Origin: Bacillus albus
GTDB taxonomy: Bacteria > Bacillota > Bacilli > Bacillales > Bacillaceae_G
Length of the DNA stretch: 64,000 nucleotides
Direction of reading: 5' to 3'
NCBI RefSeq assembly: GCF_001884185.1
Contig: NZ_MAOE01000083.1
Location: 51,230-115,229 of the forward strand
Shown piece after piece: positions 1 through 8,646 of this stretch (position 1 is its first letter; every line of letters starts with the position of its first letter). Below the pieces are notes generated by a model. That model did not search any database and was not told where the DNA came from. It worked only from the letters and a program-made list of their open reading frames with translations. The position numbers and the translations under genes were made by a program.

Positions 1-620
1 TCTTTAAAGAAATGATGAGCGAGATGGCTACAGATAAATCAAGATTTAAAATGCCAAGTAGTGTAATTCAAGAAGGTAGTGAGCTGCGTATAAAAGGAGA
101 AAAACGTGATTCTTCTCCAAATACGAGCGTACCGGATACAACGGAAAAACCAAAACAAGATCAACAGCAAAAAACTGAAGAAGAGAAAAAGCAAGAAGAA
201 TTAAAGAAACAAGAAGAACTTAAAAAACAAGAAGAATTAAAAAAACAAGAGGAACTGAAGAAGCAAGAAGAACAAAAGAAACTAGAAGAGCAAAAGAAAC
301 AAGAAGAAGAAAAGAAACAAAATGAACAAAATAATGGAAATGGTCAAGGAACGACACCTCCAGCAAATAACGGAGGAGGTCAAGGGAATACGACACCTCC
401 AGCAAATAACGGAGGAGGCCAAGGGAATACGACACCTCCAGCAAATAACGGAGGAGGCCAAGGAAATACGACACCTCCAGCAAATGACGGAGGAGGCCAA
501 GGGAATACAACACCTCCAGCGAATAACGGAGGAGGTCAAGGAAATACAACTCCACCAGCGACCACACAACCAGAGACTGGCGGTAATGCAGGAGGGGCCC
601 CTGTTAATAATGGGCAGTAA
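1..620 (+). CDS. Class A penicillin-binding protein, C-terminal part (5' truncated by window)
   Basis: The reading frame is open to the left edge, so only the last 206 or so codons are present. The first residues (FKEMMSEMATDKSRF, then a short KMPSSVIQEGSELRI stretch) look like the end of the transpeptidase region of a PBP1A-type peptidoglycan glycosyltransferase/transpeptidase; the catalytic domains lie outside the window. After these come a charged stretch built from KKQEEL hexads (about 180-323) and a Gly/Asn/Thr/Pro-rich tail of 13-residue repeats (about 349-567), as seen in the disordered, surface-exposed tails of Bacillus class A PBPs. A bcr1 repeat and then a terminator follow. The family call rests on a short segment and on the tail style, so it is moderate. 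Confidence 0.7.
   Translation, partial: FKEMMSEMATDKSRFKMPSSVIQEGSELRIKGEKRDSSPNTSVPDTTEKPKQDQQQKTEEEKKQEELKKQEELKKQEELKKQEELKKQEEQKKLEEQKKQEEEKKQNEQNNGNGQGTTPPANNGGGQGNTTPPANNGGGQGNTTPPANNGGGQGNTTPPANDGGGQGNTTPPANNGGGQGNTTPPATTQPETGGNAGGAPVNNGQ
180..323 (+). repeat. Hexad coding repeat (KKQEEL-type) in PBP tail
   Basis: About eight imperfect 18-bp units encode KKQEEL or close variants (KKLEEQ, KKQEEE). The translated segment should be a highly charged helix or coiled coil. Unit identity is high enough for copy number to vary between strains. Confidence 0.85.
349..567 (+). repeat. 39-bp tandem repeat encoding 13-residue Gly/Pro/Thr units
   Basis: About six units of 39 bp encode GGGQGNTTPPANN or near variants. 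The third-codon differences (ggaggt or ggaggc, aatacg or aataca) show slight divergence between units. This in-frame repeat is a candidate variable-number locus. Confidence 0.85.
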
Positions 621-626
621 GAAAAA

Positions 627-786
627 TTTATCCCGCATTTAACGGGCAGTAAGACCCCCCACCTCAAAATTCAGCGAAAGCAAAGAAGTTAGGTGGGGGA
701 TCAAATGCCCGTAAAAACCCGATTGGTGAAGGCTGATAATCAGTGGGGGATGAACAAAACCCCCACTGATTAAAGTTTCACTTTAT
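627..786. repeat. bcr1-type dispersed repeat with flanking TTTAT
   Basis: A segment of about 150 bp is bounded by TTTAT at 627-631 and again at 782-786. Inside it a CCCCCCACCT arm near 654 pairs with AGGTGGGGG near 691, and ATCAGTGGGGG pairs with CCCCCACTGAT around 738-770. The size, the foldback structure and the TTTAT at each end match the published description of bcr1, a repeat restricted to the Bacillus cereus group. It sits between the PBP stop codon and that gene's terminator. I identified it from memory of the family, without alignment. Confidence 0.75.
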
Positions 787-795
787 AAAAATATT

Positions 796-842
796 AAAAA
801 GCACTTAAGATTTGTATATATTACATTCTTAAGTGCTTTTTC
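796..842. terminator. Bidirectional intrinsic terminator
   Basis: GCACTTAAG (801-809) pairs with CTTAAGTGC (828-836). A T run follows on the plus strand and an A run precedes, so the hairpin can end transcription both of the PBP gene and of anything converging from the right. Confidence 0.8.
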
Positions 843-939
843 CGTTTAAATGTTAAAAGTACAATAGAAATTTTTGAAAATAAATAGAAGGAAAATGATA
901 AAAAACTTGTGCCTGAGGTAGTGAAGGATAACTGTGGCT

Positions 940-1128
940 TTAAAAGGTAGTACTACTTGGATGTTCGCCATGATGCCAAAATGAAGGAGTAACTAGACCG
1001 GGAATTTGACATTGTTGCCAAGTTGCGGGAAGTTCAATTCCTACATCGGAACTAGCCGTATGAACGGCTGGAACGTGTATCCCAGGAGTCGAAGGAACTA
1101 CGACGGATATTCTTGAAGATACCCACAT
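940..1128 (-). CDS. Possible small protein, 62 aa, unknown
   Basis: This reverse-strand frame starts at an ATG preceded by AGGAG about 11 bases upstream. It encodes 62 residues rich in Pro, His, Ser and Thr (ISVVVPSTPGIHVPAVHT, then GIELPATW and a WHHGEHPSSTTF end). Local GC content is visibly higher than in the flanking intergenic DNA, and the frame converges on the bidirectional terminator at 796-842, which would serve as its 3' end. It has no signal peptide or membrane segment and I recognise no family. It could be a genuine small gene, the tail of a decayed gene, or a structured RNA region, since AGCCGT-ATGA-ACGGCT forms a hairpin inside it. Confidence 0.35.
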   Translation of the reverse strand: MWVSSRISVVVPSTPGIHVPAVHTASSDVGIELPATWQQCQIPGLVTPSFWHHGEHPSSTTF

Positions 1129-1366
1129 AAAAATAATCACTCCTAAGTTGTGATAATAAAGTAGTATATTCTTTTCACACATATAAAGGTACATATAGGT
1201 AGGACTTTAGGCTAATGTATACATATAAAGTTGTAAGACCAATTTAAATGGATGGTGGACCATTTATTATAAAAAGATACGTCTATTTACGGAGGGAAAA
1301 GGAAATTAGAAAATGTAAAATGGAGGTGTTAATTGCAATAACTTACGTGTTTATGGAGGAATTTTA

Positions 1367-2512
1367 ATGGAACGATTATGGACGAAATCATTTATTCAAA
1401 TGACTTTCGCAATGTTATTTTTATTTACTGGATTTTATTTACTTGTACCAACGCTGCCTCTCTTTATTAAAGAGATAGGTGGTAATGAATCACAAGTTGG
1501 ACTTATGATGGGGATGTTTACAATAGCTGCAGTTGTAATACGACCGATTATTGGAGGAATGTTAGATCAATATGGTAGAAGATCTTTTATTATTTTCGGG
1601 CTTATCTTTTTTGGGATAACGATGTATTCTTATAATTTAGCATCGACTATTATTCTTTTAGCTGTTTTACGTGTGATTCACGGAGTAACATGGGCTGTTT
1701 CCACAACAGCTGTTGGAACAGCGATAACTGATATCATTCCAGATTCACGCCGTGGTGAAGGTATGGGATGGTACGGTATGGCTATGACAATTGCGATGGC
1801 AATTGGCCCAATGATTGGATTATCGGTTGTACAAAATTATTCATTTCACGGCCTATTCTTGTTAGCAACTCTTTTATCCTTTATGGCAGTCTTATTATCA
1901 CTCATGACGAAAATACCATTCACACCACAAAAAGAAAAAGGGAAAATGCAGTTGTTTGAAAAGTCCGTTCTATCCATTACGATTGTTGTTTTCTTTTTAT
2001 CATTTGCATATGGAGGGATTACGACATTTTTACCGCTATTTGCATCGTCAATTGATGTGAATCCTGGGACATTCTTTCTTGTATATGCAGTTTCTTTAAC
2101 AATTGTAAGACCAGTTTCAGGAAAACTATTAGATAAGTATGGGGAAGTATTTATCATACTCCCGGCACTATGCATTACTATCATCGCAATAGTTGTATTA
2201 ACGATTTCACATAGTTTAATGGGTGTAGTTATCGCCGCTGCATTATACGGTGTTGGATTCGGTTCAGCGCAGCCGGCATTGCAAGCAGCGATGATTACAA
2301 TTGTTGATCCGAGTAAAAGAGGAGTCGCTAACGCTTCATTCTTTACTGCATTTGATTTAGGAATAGGACTTGGTGCGATTTTACTTGGAGTTGTTTCGCA
2401 AATGTTTGGTTACCGTATTTTATTTGCAGGTAGTGCAATTTCAGGATTAATTGCTTTCATTATTTTTGTCATTTTTGTAAAACAGCGCTTAGTTAAAAAA
2501 GAATTTGCTTAA
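1367..2512 (+). CDS. Major facilitator superfamily transporter
   Basis: 381 residues with about 12 hydrophobic segments, the usual length for a drug:H+ antiporter-like MFS carrier. The first helix (LFLFTGFYLLVPTLPLFI) and the cytoplasmic loop after helix 2 (GGMLDQYGRRSFIIFG) fit the MFS loop 2-3 signature, and a second copy (GKLLDKYGE) lies in the C-terminal half. The start is set by GGAGG eight bases upstream. The gene stands alone, followed by a decayed gene and a terminator. It probably exports a small molecule across the cytoplasmic membrane; the substrate cannot be told from sequence. Confidence 0.85.
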   Translation: MERLWTKSFIQMTFAMLFLFTGFYLLVPTLPLFIKEIGGNESQVGLMMGMFTIAAVVIRPIIGGMLDQYGRRSFIIFGLIFFGITMYSYNLASTIILLAVLRVIHGVTWAVSTTAVGTAITDIIPDSRRGEGMGWYGMAMTIAMAIGPMIGLSVVQNYSFHGLFLLATLLSFMAVLLSLMTKIPFTPQKEKGKMQLFEKSVLSITIVVFFLSFAYGGITTFLPLFASSIDVNPGTFFLVYAVSLTIVRPVSGKLLDKYGEVFIILPALCITIIAIVVLTISHSLMGVVIAAALYGVGFGSAQPALQAAMITIVDPSKRGVANASFFTAFDLGIGLGAILLGVVSQMFGYRILFAGSAISGLIAFIIFVIFVKQRLVKKEFA

Positions 2513-2527
2513 ACGGGAGTAACAAAG

Positions 2528-2767
2528 ATGAAAATTACAATTGAACATGACGCTCTACAATGGTTTAAGGAAGAATTACGAATATAACATGATTGTAATT
2601 CAATGCAGCATGGATATTCTTTAGGGATAGTTTCTAAGAAACCAGATGGGGAAATTGTATCAGTTGAGTAAGAAGTCATTCTATTTTTTGTGGATGTTGA
2701 TGAACTTTGGTACTTTTAAAACTATCATTTAGTTGTAGGTTAGTACGAGGGAATGAAAGCAATTTAA
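2528..2767 (+). pseudogene. Decayed HesB/IscA-like (YneR-type) gene
   Basis: Read in a single frame from the ATG, the DNA encodes MKITIEHDALQWFKEELRI, a stop, then CNSMQHGYSLGIVSKKPDG, a second stop, then a VILFFVDVDELWYF segment, a stop, and NYHLVVG followed by another stop. The order matches small HesB-like proteins of Bacillus (ALKWFKEEL, GCSTVQSGFSLGV, ITFFIEE.DLWYFDGYDLIV). Relative to those, about 15 residues including the FVRYGG region are missing and several in-frame stops interrupt the rest. It begins 15 bases after the MFS stop, so it was probably once co-transcribed with it. No functional product is expected. Confidence 0.7.
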
Positions 2768-2857
2768 TTTAATTATGTAAAATAATAACTTTTTTAAAAA
2801 TAAATAAGTTTTATATGAAAATTATATTGAAGAGATAGTGAAATAAATATCATGTAG

Positions 2858-2889
2858 AAACGAGTTGTATATGTGTACAACTCGTTTTT
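2858..2889 (+). terminator. Intrinsic terminator
   Basis: AAACGAGTTGTA pairs with TACAACTCGTTT, followed by a T run. It ends the MFS/HesB-remnant transcription unit. Confidence 0.8.
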
Positions 2890-3130
2890 ATTTATTTTCT
2901 TAAAAAAATGGGAAGAATGATATATTTAGCGGGATTTTTTGAACCATCCTTATATTTTGTTTTAATAAAAATTGAAAAGAAGTCTGTCCTTTCTTTATAA
3001 AATATGAAAATTATTTTTGAAAAATTGTATTATTACATCCGAAAAAGTATAGGAAACATATCATTATAAAATAAATTGAAATCTTCTAAAAACTCTGATA
3101 CATTGAAATAGAAATGTAGTTTCATAGTAT

Positions 3131-3144
3131 TGTAAAGGCTTACA
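3131..3144 (+). promoter_or_regulatory. Candidate CcpA (cre) site upstream of mmgD
   Basis: TGTAAAGGCTTACA differs from the catabolite-responsive element consensus TGNAANCGNTNNCA at one position (G for C at the centre) and has matching TGTAA/TTACA arms. It ends about 40 bases before the mmgD start, a position consistent with glucose repression of the methylcitrate genes. Confidence 0.5.
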
Positions 3145-3185
3145 GTTATGTGCACGAAGATCTATTAGGATTGGAGGAAATAATG

Positions 3186-4304
3186 ATGAAAGCTGAAGAA
3201 AAATTTTCCCCGGGATTAGATGGTATAGTGGCAGCGGAGACGAAGATCTCGTTTCTTGATACAGTGAAAGGTGAAATTGTAATTCAAGGGTATGATTTAA
3301 TCGAACTCTCAAAAACAAAAGAGTATTTAGACATTGTGCACCTTTTATTAGAGGAACATCTACCGAATGAGGATGAAAAAGCAACACTTGAAAAGAAATT
3401 AAAAGAAGAATATGCGGTACCAGAAGGTGTATTCAACGTGCTAAAGGCATTACCGAAAGAAACGCACCCTATGGATGGGTTACGTACAGGTGTGTCCGCA
3501 TTAGCTGGTTACGATAATGATATCGAAAATCGCTCTTTAGAGGTGAATAAAAGCCGAGGGTACAAGCTATTAAGTAAAGTACCAAACATTGTAGCAAATA
3601 GCTATCATATTTTAAATAATGAGGATCCAATTGAACCTCTTAAGGAATTATCGTATAGTGCGAATTTCTTCTATATGTTAACTGGTAAGAAACCGACTGA
3701 ACTTGAGGAGAAGATCTTTGATCGTTCCCTTGTTTTATATAGTGAACATGAAATGCCAAACTCTACATTTACAGCGCGCGTAATTGCATCAACACAATCG
3801 GATTTATACGGTGCTCTAACAGGTGCGGTTGCATCCTTAAAGGGAAGCTTACATGGCGGTGCGAATGAAGCTGTTATGTACATGCTTTTAGAGGCTGGCA
3901 ATGTTGAGAAGTTTGAAGAGTTATTACAGAAAAAATTATATAACAAAGAAAAAATTATGGGCTTTGGACACCGTGTTTATATGAAGAAAATGGATCCAAG
4001 AGCACTTATGATGAAGGAAGCTTTAAAACAGTTATGTGATGTAAAAGGTGATTATACACTATATGAAATGTGTGAAGCTGGAGAGAAAATCATGGAGAAG
4101 GAAAAAGGCATTTATCCAAATCTTGATTATTATGCAGCACCAGTATATTGGATGCTTGGTATTCCAATTCAATTGTATACACCAATTTTCTTTAGCTCAA
4201 GAACAGTAGGACTATGTGCACACGTAATTGAGCAACATACGAACAATCGATTGTTCCGTCCACGTGTAAATTATATTGGCGAGCGACATGTACTTAGTAA
4301 ATAA
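3186..4304 (+). CDS. mmgD: 2-methylcitrate synthase / citrate synthase
   Basis: 372 residues of the citrate synthase family, with strong resemblance to Bacillus subtilis MmgD. The catalytic elements are visible: histidine in [10 protein letters not shown], histidine in GFGHRVY and aspartate in [11 protein letters not shown]. MmgD-type enzymes condense propionyl-CoA with oxaloacetate to 2-methylcitrate and also accept acetyl-CoA. Two adjacent ATGs (3183, 3186) follow GGAGG at 3173-3177; 3186 has the better eight-base spacing. The in-frame ATG at 3150 lacks a ribosome binding site. It is first in the methylcitrate operon and sits behind a cre-like site. Confidence 0.93.
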   Translation: MKAEEKFSPGLDGIVAAETKISFLDTVKGEIVIQGYDLIELSKTKEYLDIVHLLLEEHLPNEDEKATLEKKLKEEYAVPEGVFNVLKALPKETHPMDGLRTGVSALAGYDNDIENRSLEVNKSRGYKLLSKVPNIVANSYHILNNEDPIEPLKELSYSANFFYMLTGKKPTELEEKIFDRSLVLYSEHEMPNSTFTARVIASTQSDLYGALTGAVASLKGSLHGGANEAVMYMLLEAGNVEKFEELLQKKLYNKEKIMGFGHRVYMKKMDPRALMMKEALKQLCDVKGDYTLYEMCEAGEKIMEKEKGIYPNLDYYAAPVYWMLGIPIQLYTPIFFSSRTVGLCAHVIEQHTNNRLFRPRVNYIGERHVLSK

Positions 4305-4337
4305 GAACAACTGGGGAGTTGTTAGCGCCGCCCGCCA

Positions 4338-4362
4338 GATGGGTGTTTGACCGACACCCATC
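4338..4362 (+). other. Intercistronic hairpin between mmgD and prpD
   Basis: GATGGGTGT (4338-4346) pairs perfectly with ACACCCATC (4354-4362) across a 7-base loop. No T run follows, so it is more likely an mRNA stability or processing element than a terminator. Confidence 0.6.
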
Positions 4363-4402
4363 ATTAATAATAACGAATTTTCGACAGAAAGGGAAGGATA
4401 GC

Positions 4403-5839
4403 ATGATTAAAACAAATGAAATTAAACAAAAAGATGCATTATTAGAAGAGATTACGGATTATGTATTAAATAAAGAGGTAACTAGTGCAGAAGCATTCAG
4501 TACTGCTCGTTACGTATTACTTGATACACTTGGATGCGGAATTTTAGCACTACAATATCCAGAGTGTACGAAATTATTAGGACCAGTTGTACCAGGAACA
4601 ATCGTGCCAAATGGTACACGTGTACCAGGAACGTCATATGTACTTGATCCAGTGAAGGGTGCATTTAATATCGGATGTATGATCCGTTGGTTAGACTATA
4701 ACGATACTTGGCTTGCAGCAGAGTGGGGACATCCATCTGATAACTTAGGCGGAATTTTAGCAGTGGCAGATTATATTAGCCGTGTTCGTATTTCAGAAGG
4801 AAAAGAACCGTTAAAAGTACGTGAAGTATTAGAAATGATGATTAAAGCACATGAAATTCAAGGTGTACTTGCTTTAGAAAACAGCTTAAACCGTGTTGGT
4901 CTTGACCACGTTTTATACGTAAAAGTAGCAACGACTGCTGTAGTTGCAAAAATGCTTGGCGGAACACGTGAAGAAATCTTTAATGCATTATCACATGCGT
5001 GGATTGATAATTCTAGTCTTCGTACATATCGTCATGCTCCAAACACAGGCTCACGTAAATCTTGGGCAGCAGGTGATGCAACGAGCCGCGGTGTTCATCT
5101 TGCAATGACTGCTCTAAAAGGTGAAATGGGTTATCCAACAGCTTTATCTGCACCAGGCTGGGGATTCCAAGATGTATTATTTAATAAACAAGAGTTAAAA
5201 TTAGCAAGACCACTAGAGTCATATGTAATGGAAAATGTATTATTTAAAGTTTCATATCCAGCAGAATTCCATGCACAAACAGCTGCAGAATGTGCTGTGA
5301 AATTACATCCGGAAATTAAAGAAAGATTAGATGAAATTGACCGTATTACAATTACAACTCATGAATCAGCCATTCGTATTATTGATAAAGAAGGTCCATT
5401 AAATAACCCAGCTGATCGTGATCATTGCTTACAATACATTACGGCAATTGGTTTATTAAAAGGAGATATCGTCGCGGACGATTATGAGGATGCAGTAGCA
5501 AATGATCCACGTGTAGATGAATTACGTAATAAGATGGTCGTTGTTGAAAACAAACAGTACAGTTTAGACTATCTTGACCCGAACAAGCGCTCAATCGCCA
5601 ACGCTGTTCAAGTTCATTTCAAAGATGGCACTGTAACAGAAAACGTGGAATGTGAATATCCACTTGGTCACCGTTTCCGTAGAGACGAAGCAATTCCAAA
5701 AGTTGTTCAAAAATTCACTGCAAATATGGCAGGTCATTATTCTAGCAAGCAACAAGAACAAATTCATGAAGTTTGTTTAAATGAAGAGAAGCTAGAAAAT
5801 ATGAATGTAAACGAATTTGTAGATCTATTCTTAATTTAA
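4403..5839 (+). CDS. prpD: 2-methylcitrate dehydratase
   Basis: 478 residues of the MmgE/PrpD family. Characteristic segments include [37 protein letters not shown] and [16 protein letters not shown]. The enzyme dehydrates 2-methylcitrate to 2-methyl-cis-aconitate in the cytoplasm. The true start is the ATG at 4403 after GGGAAGGA; the longer open frame beginning with TTG at 4319 runs through the intercistronic hairpin and has no ribosome binding site. It lies between the synthase and lyase genes, completing the pathway order. In Bacillus this gene is also called mmgE. Confidence 0.93.
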   Translation: MIKTNEIKQKDALLEEITDYVLNKEVTSAEAFSTARYVLLDTLGCGILALQYPECTKLLGPVVPGTIVPNGTRVPGTSYVLDPVKGAFNIGCMIRWLDYNDTWLAAEWGHPSDNLGGILAVADYISRVRISEGKEPLKVREVLEMMIKAHEIQGVLALENSLNRVGLDHVLYVKVATTAVVAKMLGGTREEIFNALSHAWIDNSSLRTYRHAPNTGSRKSWAAGDATSRGVHLAMTALKGEMGYPTALSAPGWGFQDVLFNKQELKLARPLESYVMENVLFKVSYPAEFHAQTAAECAVKLHPEIKERLDEIDRITITTHESAIRIIDKEGPLNNPADRDHCLQYITAIGLLKGDIVADDYEDAVANDPRVDELRNKMVVVENKQYSLDYLDPNKRSIANAVQVHFKDGTVTENVECEYPLGHRFRRDEAIPKVVQKFTANMAGHYSSKQQEQIHEVCLNEEKLENMNVNEFVDLFLI

Positions 5840-5857
5840 TAATAGGGGGAATTTAGA

Positions 5858-6766
5858 ATGGCTTGGGTTGTGAATAAACAGTCAACACAAGAGGAGCTTG
5901 CGAATCGCTTCCGAGCTTTAGTGGAAGCAAATGAAATATTGCAAATTCCTGGTGCTCATGACGCAATGGCAGCTTTAGTTGCGAGAAATACAGGATTCTC
6001 AGCTCTTTATTTATCAGGAGCAGCTTATACTGCGAGTAAAGGACTACCTGATTTAGGAATCGTGACGTCTACTGAAGTAGCAGAGAGAGCAAGAGACCTA
6101 GTAAGAGCTACAGACTTACCAGTTCTTGTTGATATTGATACAGGATTTGGTGGTGTTTTAAACGTAGCGAGAACAGCGGTAGAAATGGTAGAAGCGAAAG
6201 TTGCAGCTGTTCAAATTGAAGATCAACAATTACCAAAGAAATGTGGACATTTAAATGGTAAGAAACTCGTTACGACAGAAGAATTAGTTCAAAAGATTAA
6301 AGCGATTAAAGAAGTCGCACCAAGCTTATATATTGTAGCGCGCACAGATGCTCGCGGTGTAGAAGGCTTAGATGAAGCAATCGATAGAGCGAACGCTTAT
6401 GTAAAAGCAGGTGCAGATGCGATATTCCCTGAAGCACTTCAATCAGAAGAAGAGTTCCGTCTATTTAATAGTAAAGTAAATGCACCTTTACTTGCGAATA
6501 TGACTGAATTTGGGAAAACGCCGTATTATAGTGCAGAGGAATTTGCGAATATGGGCTTCCAAATGGTTATTTATCCTGTAACTTCACTTCGCGTTGCAGC
6601 GAAAGCGTATGAGAATGTGTTTACTTTAATTAAGGAAACAGGTTCTCAAAAAGATGCACTTTCAAATATGCAAACGAGAAGTGAATTATATGAAACAATT
6701 TCATACCATGACTTTGAAGAACTAGATACAGGAATTGCAAAAACAGTATTATCAGAGGATCAATAG
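5858..6766 (+). CDS. prpB: Methylisocitrate lyase
   Basis: 302 residues of the isocitrate lyase/PEP mutase family, the usual PrpB length. The signature KKCGHL loop with the catalytic cysteine is present, together with the metal-binding VDIDTGFGG and the AVQIEDQ and ARTDARG segments. It cleaves 2-methylisocitrate to pyruvate and succinate, the last step of propionyl-CoA disposal. It starts 19 bases after prpD with AGGGGGA upstream. B. subtilis calls the orthologue YqiQ/MmgF. Confidence 0.93.
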   Translation: MAWVVNKQSTQEELANRFRALVEANEILQIPGAHDAMAALVARNTGFSALYLSGAAYTASKGLPDLGIVTSTEVAERARDLVRATDLPVLVDIDTGFGGVLNVARTAVEMVEAKVAAVQIEDQQLPKKCGHLNGKKLVTTEELVQKIKAIKEVAPSLYIVARTDARGVEGLDEAIDRANAYVKAGADAIFPEALQSEEEFRLFNSKVNAPLLANMTEFGKTPYYSAEEFANMGFQMVIYPVTSLRVAAKAYENVFTLIKETGSQKDALSNMQTRSELYETISYHDFEELDTGIAKTVLSEDQ

Positions 6767-6777
6767 ATAAAACAACT

Positions 6778-6837
6778 AAGGCGATGAGAATACATCTTTG
6801 GCAAAACGAACTGCTTGATGTGAAAATTCATCGCCTT
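6778..6837 (+). other. Long inverted repeat between prpB and the acyl-CoA dehydrogenase gene
   Basis: AAGGCGATGA (6778-6787) and TCATCGCCTT (6828-6837) are exact complements. Inside them ACATC (6792-6796) pairs with GATGT (6817-6821). A CTGTTTTC stretch follows, so this may act as a partial terminator or attenuator separating the methylcitrate genes from the valine genes. Confidence 0.5.
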
Positions 6838-6920
6838 CTGTTTTCAAAAATAAGAAATTCCACTCATCGTAGACGAGCATACGTAGTAGCAAGTAAGGCC
6901 GAAATGATAGGGGGATTCAG

Positions 6921-8630
6921 ATGGAGAAAACGAAGTTACCGTGGGATGAATTTTTTTCACTTAATAAAGATGTGAATCATAGTTTCTTTACGCCAGAAGA
7001 TTTTTCAGGAGATGAAGATTTAATTGCAAAAACGACAGAACAATTCGTTAAACAAGAAATTGTTCCACAAATGGAGAATATTGAACAACATAACTATAAA
7101 GTTTCTCGTAAATTATTTGGGAAAGCTGGAGAACTTGGATTATTAAGTATCGAGGTTCCAGAAGAGTATGGTGGATTTGAGTTAGGAAAGGCAGTTTCAG
7201 GGCTTGTAGCAGAAAAAATGGGATACGCTGGTGCATTTAGCGTTTCATTTAATATACACGCAGGTGTAGGTACATTGCCTTACATATATTACGGAACGAA
7301 AGAACAAAAAGAAAAATATTTGCCGAAAATTGCGTCTGGAGAATGGATTGGGGCTTATGCTTTAACTGAGCCGAATGCTGGTTCTGATGCTTTAAGTGCA
7401 AAAACGAGTGCAGTATTAAATGAAGATGGTACTGCTTGGAAGTTAAATGGTGAAAAGCAGTGGATTACAAATGCTCATATGGCAGATGTATACGTTGTTT
7501 TTGCGAAGACAAATAAAGGAATGACAGCGTTTATTGTCGAAAGAACATGTGAAGGTGTATCTATTGGACTAGAAGAAAAGAAAATGGGGATTAAAGGTTC
7601 TTCTACGGCTACTCTTATTTTAGAAGATGTTGTCATCCCTGTTGAAAATGTTTTAGGGGAAGTTGGGAAAGGGCATCACGTAGCTCTAAATATTCTAAAC
7701 TTTGCTAGATTAAAGCTTGCTTTTGGAAATATTGGAACAGCAAAACAAGCAATTGGTTTATCGGTTCAATATGGAAAAGAGCGAAAACAGTTCCAAACGG
7801 AATTAGTAGATTTTACGATGATTCAAGAGAAAATTGCAAATATGATCATTGCTACATATGGAGCAGAAAGTGCAGCTTATCGTACAGCTGGTGTAATTGA
7901 TGCAGCAATTCATGAGAGTGATGAAGATCTTATGAAGAAAATGTCTCAATTTGCAATTGAATGTGCACTTAATAAAGTAAATGCTTCTGAAACATTAGGT
8001 CAAATCGTAGATGAAGCTGTACAAATTCATGGTGGTTACGGTTATATGCAAGAGTACGAAGTAGAACGATTATATCGTGATGCTAGAATTAGTCGTATTT
8101 TTGAAGGAACGAACGAAATTAATAGATTAACAGTTGCCAAAATGTTAATGAAGCAAATGGAACAAATTGAAGATACAGAAGTAGAGATTGATGTAGCAAA
8201 TGTCGAAAGAAACCATCGTTACATTTTATTAGCGAAAAAATTGTTGAAACAATCTTTGAAAACGCTCTCTAAAACTCCAGGGTTAAAAATTGATCAAGAG
8301 CAAGAATATTCACGTGTATTATCAAATATGTTAACGGACGTGTACGTCATGGAATCAGCATTTTTACGTACGAGTAAAGCTATTAGTAAAAATGGTGAAG
8401 AGAAAGAGCGTACGAAACAAATGATAACTGACGTTATTTGTGAAGAAGGCTATCGCAAAGTAGAAGAAGAGGCGATTTCTATACTTTCAGCGGCTGTTAC
8501 AGAAGAACAAGATCGACACGTGATTTTAGCTGAAATTCGTCAATTATTAGTGCCTTTATACACGAACGTATTTACAAAAAAGAGAGAGATTGCGAAAGCT
8601 ATTATAAATCGCGGAAAGTATATTGTGTAA
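6921..8630 (+). CDS. Acyl-CoA dehydrogenase, long form with C-terminal extension
   Basis: 569 residues. The first 390 or so form the standard flavoprotein fold: GAYALTEPNAGSDA and EKQWITNAHMADVY (FAD/substrate segments), IHGGYGYMQEYEVERLYRDA, and IFEGTNEI, where Glu395 sits at the usual catalytic-base position. The remaining 170 residues are an extra helical domain as in VLCAD/ACAD9-type enzymes. It is preceded by AGGGGGA. Since 3-hydroxyisobutyrate and methylmalonate-semialdehyde dehydrogenases follow directly, I infer it oxidises isobutyryl-CoA or another branched acyl-CoA, although the long form is more typical of long-chain substrates. Electrons would pass to ETF. Confidence 0.85.
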   Translation: MEKTKLPWDEFFSLNKDVNHSFFTPEDFSGDEDLIAKTTEQFVKQEIVPQMENIEQHNYKVSRKLFGKAGELGLLSIEVPEEYGGFELGKAVSGLVAEKMGYAGAFSVSFNIHAGVGTLPYIYYGTKEQKEKYLPKIASGEWIGAYALTEPNAGSDALSAKTSAVLNEDGTAWKLNGEKQWITNAHMADVYVVFAKTNKGMTAFIVERTCEGVSIGLEEKKMGIKGSSTATLILEDVVIPVENVLGEVGKGHHVALNILNFARLKLAFGNIGTAKQAIGLSVQYGKERKQFQTELVDFTMIQEKIANMIIATYGAESAAYRTAGVIDAAIHESDEDLMKKMSQFAIECALNKVNASETLGQIVDEAVQIHGGYGYMQEYEVERLYRDARISRIFEGTNEINRLTVAKMLMKQMEQIEDTEVEIDVANVERNHRYILLAKKLLKQSLKTLSKTPGLKIDQEQEYSRVLSNMLTDVYVMESAFLRTSKAISKNGEEKERTKQMITDVICEEGYRKVEEEAISILSAAVTEEQDRHVILAEIRQLLVPLYTNVFTKKREIAKAIINRGKYIV

Positions 8631-8646
8631 ATAGGAGGAAAGCGAT

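Larger units (their letters stand above)
2768..3182. other. Intergenic region ahead of mmgD
   Basis: AT-rich DNA without a convincing gene. It holds a terminator at 2858-2889 and a cre-like site at 3131-3144, listed separately. TTGAAA near 3103 followed 16 bases later by TAGTAT is a possible but weak promoter for mmgD. Confidence 0.6.

Noticed and set aside
180-567. Tandem repeats near the left edge as a CRISPR array
   Set aside because: Units are contiguous, in frame and without unique spacers; they encode a low-complexity protein tail.
220-642. Other-frame open frames across the PBP tail repeats
   Set aside because: They arise from the absence of stops in repeated DNA and have no ribosome binding sites.
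6784-6975. Short forward ORF between prpB and the acyl-CoA dehydrogenase gene
   Set aside because: It runs through the inverted repeat, lacks a ribosome binding site and overlaps the real gene start.
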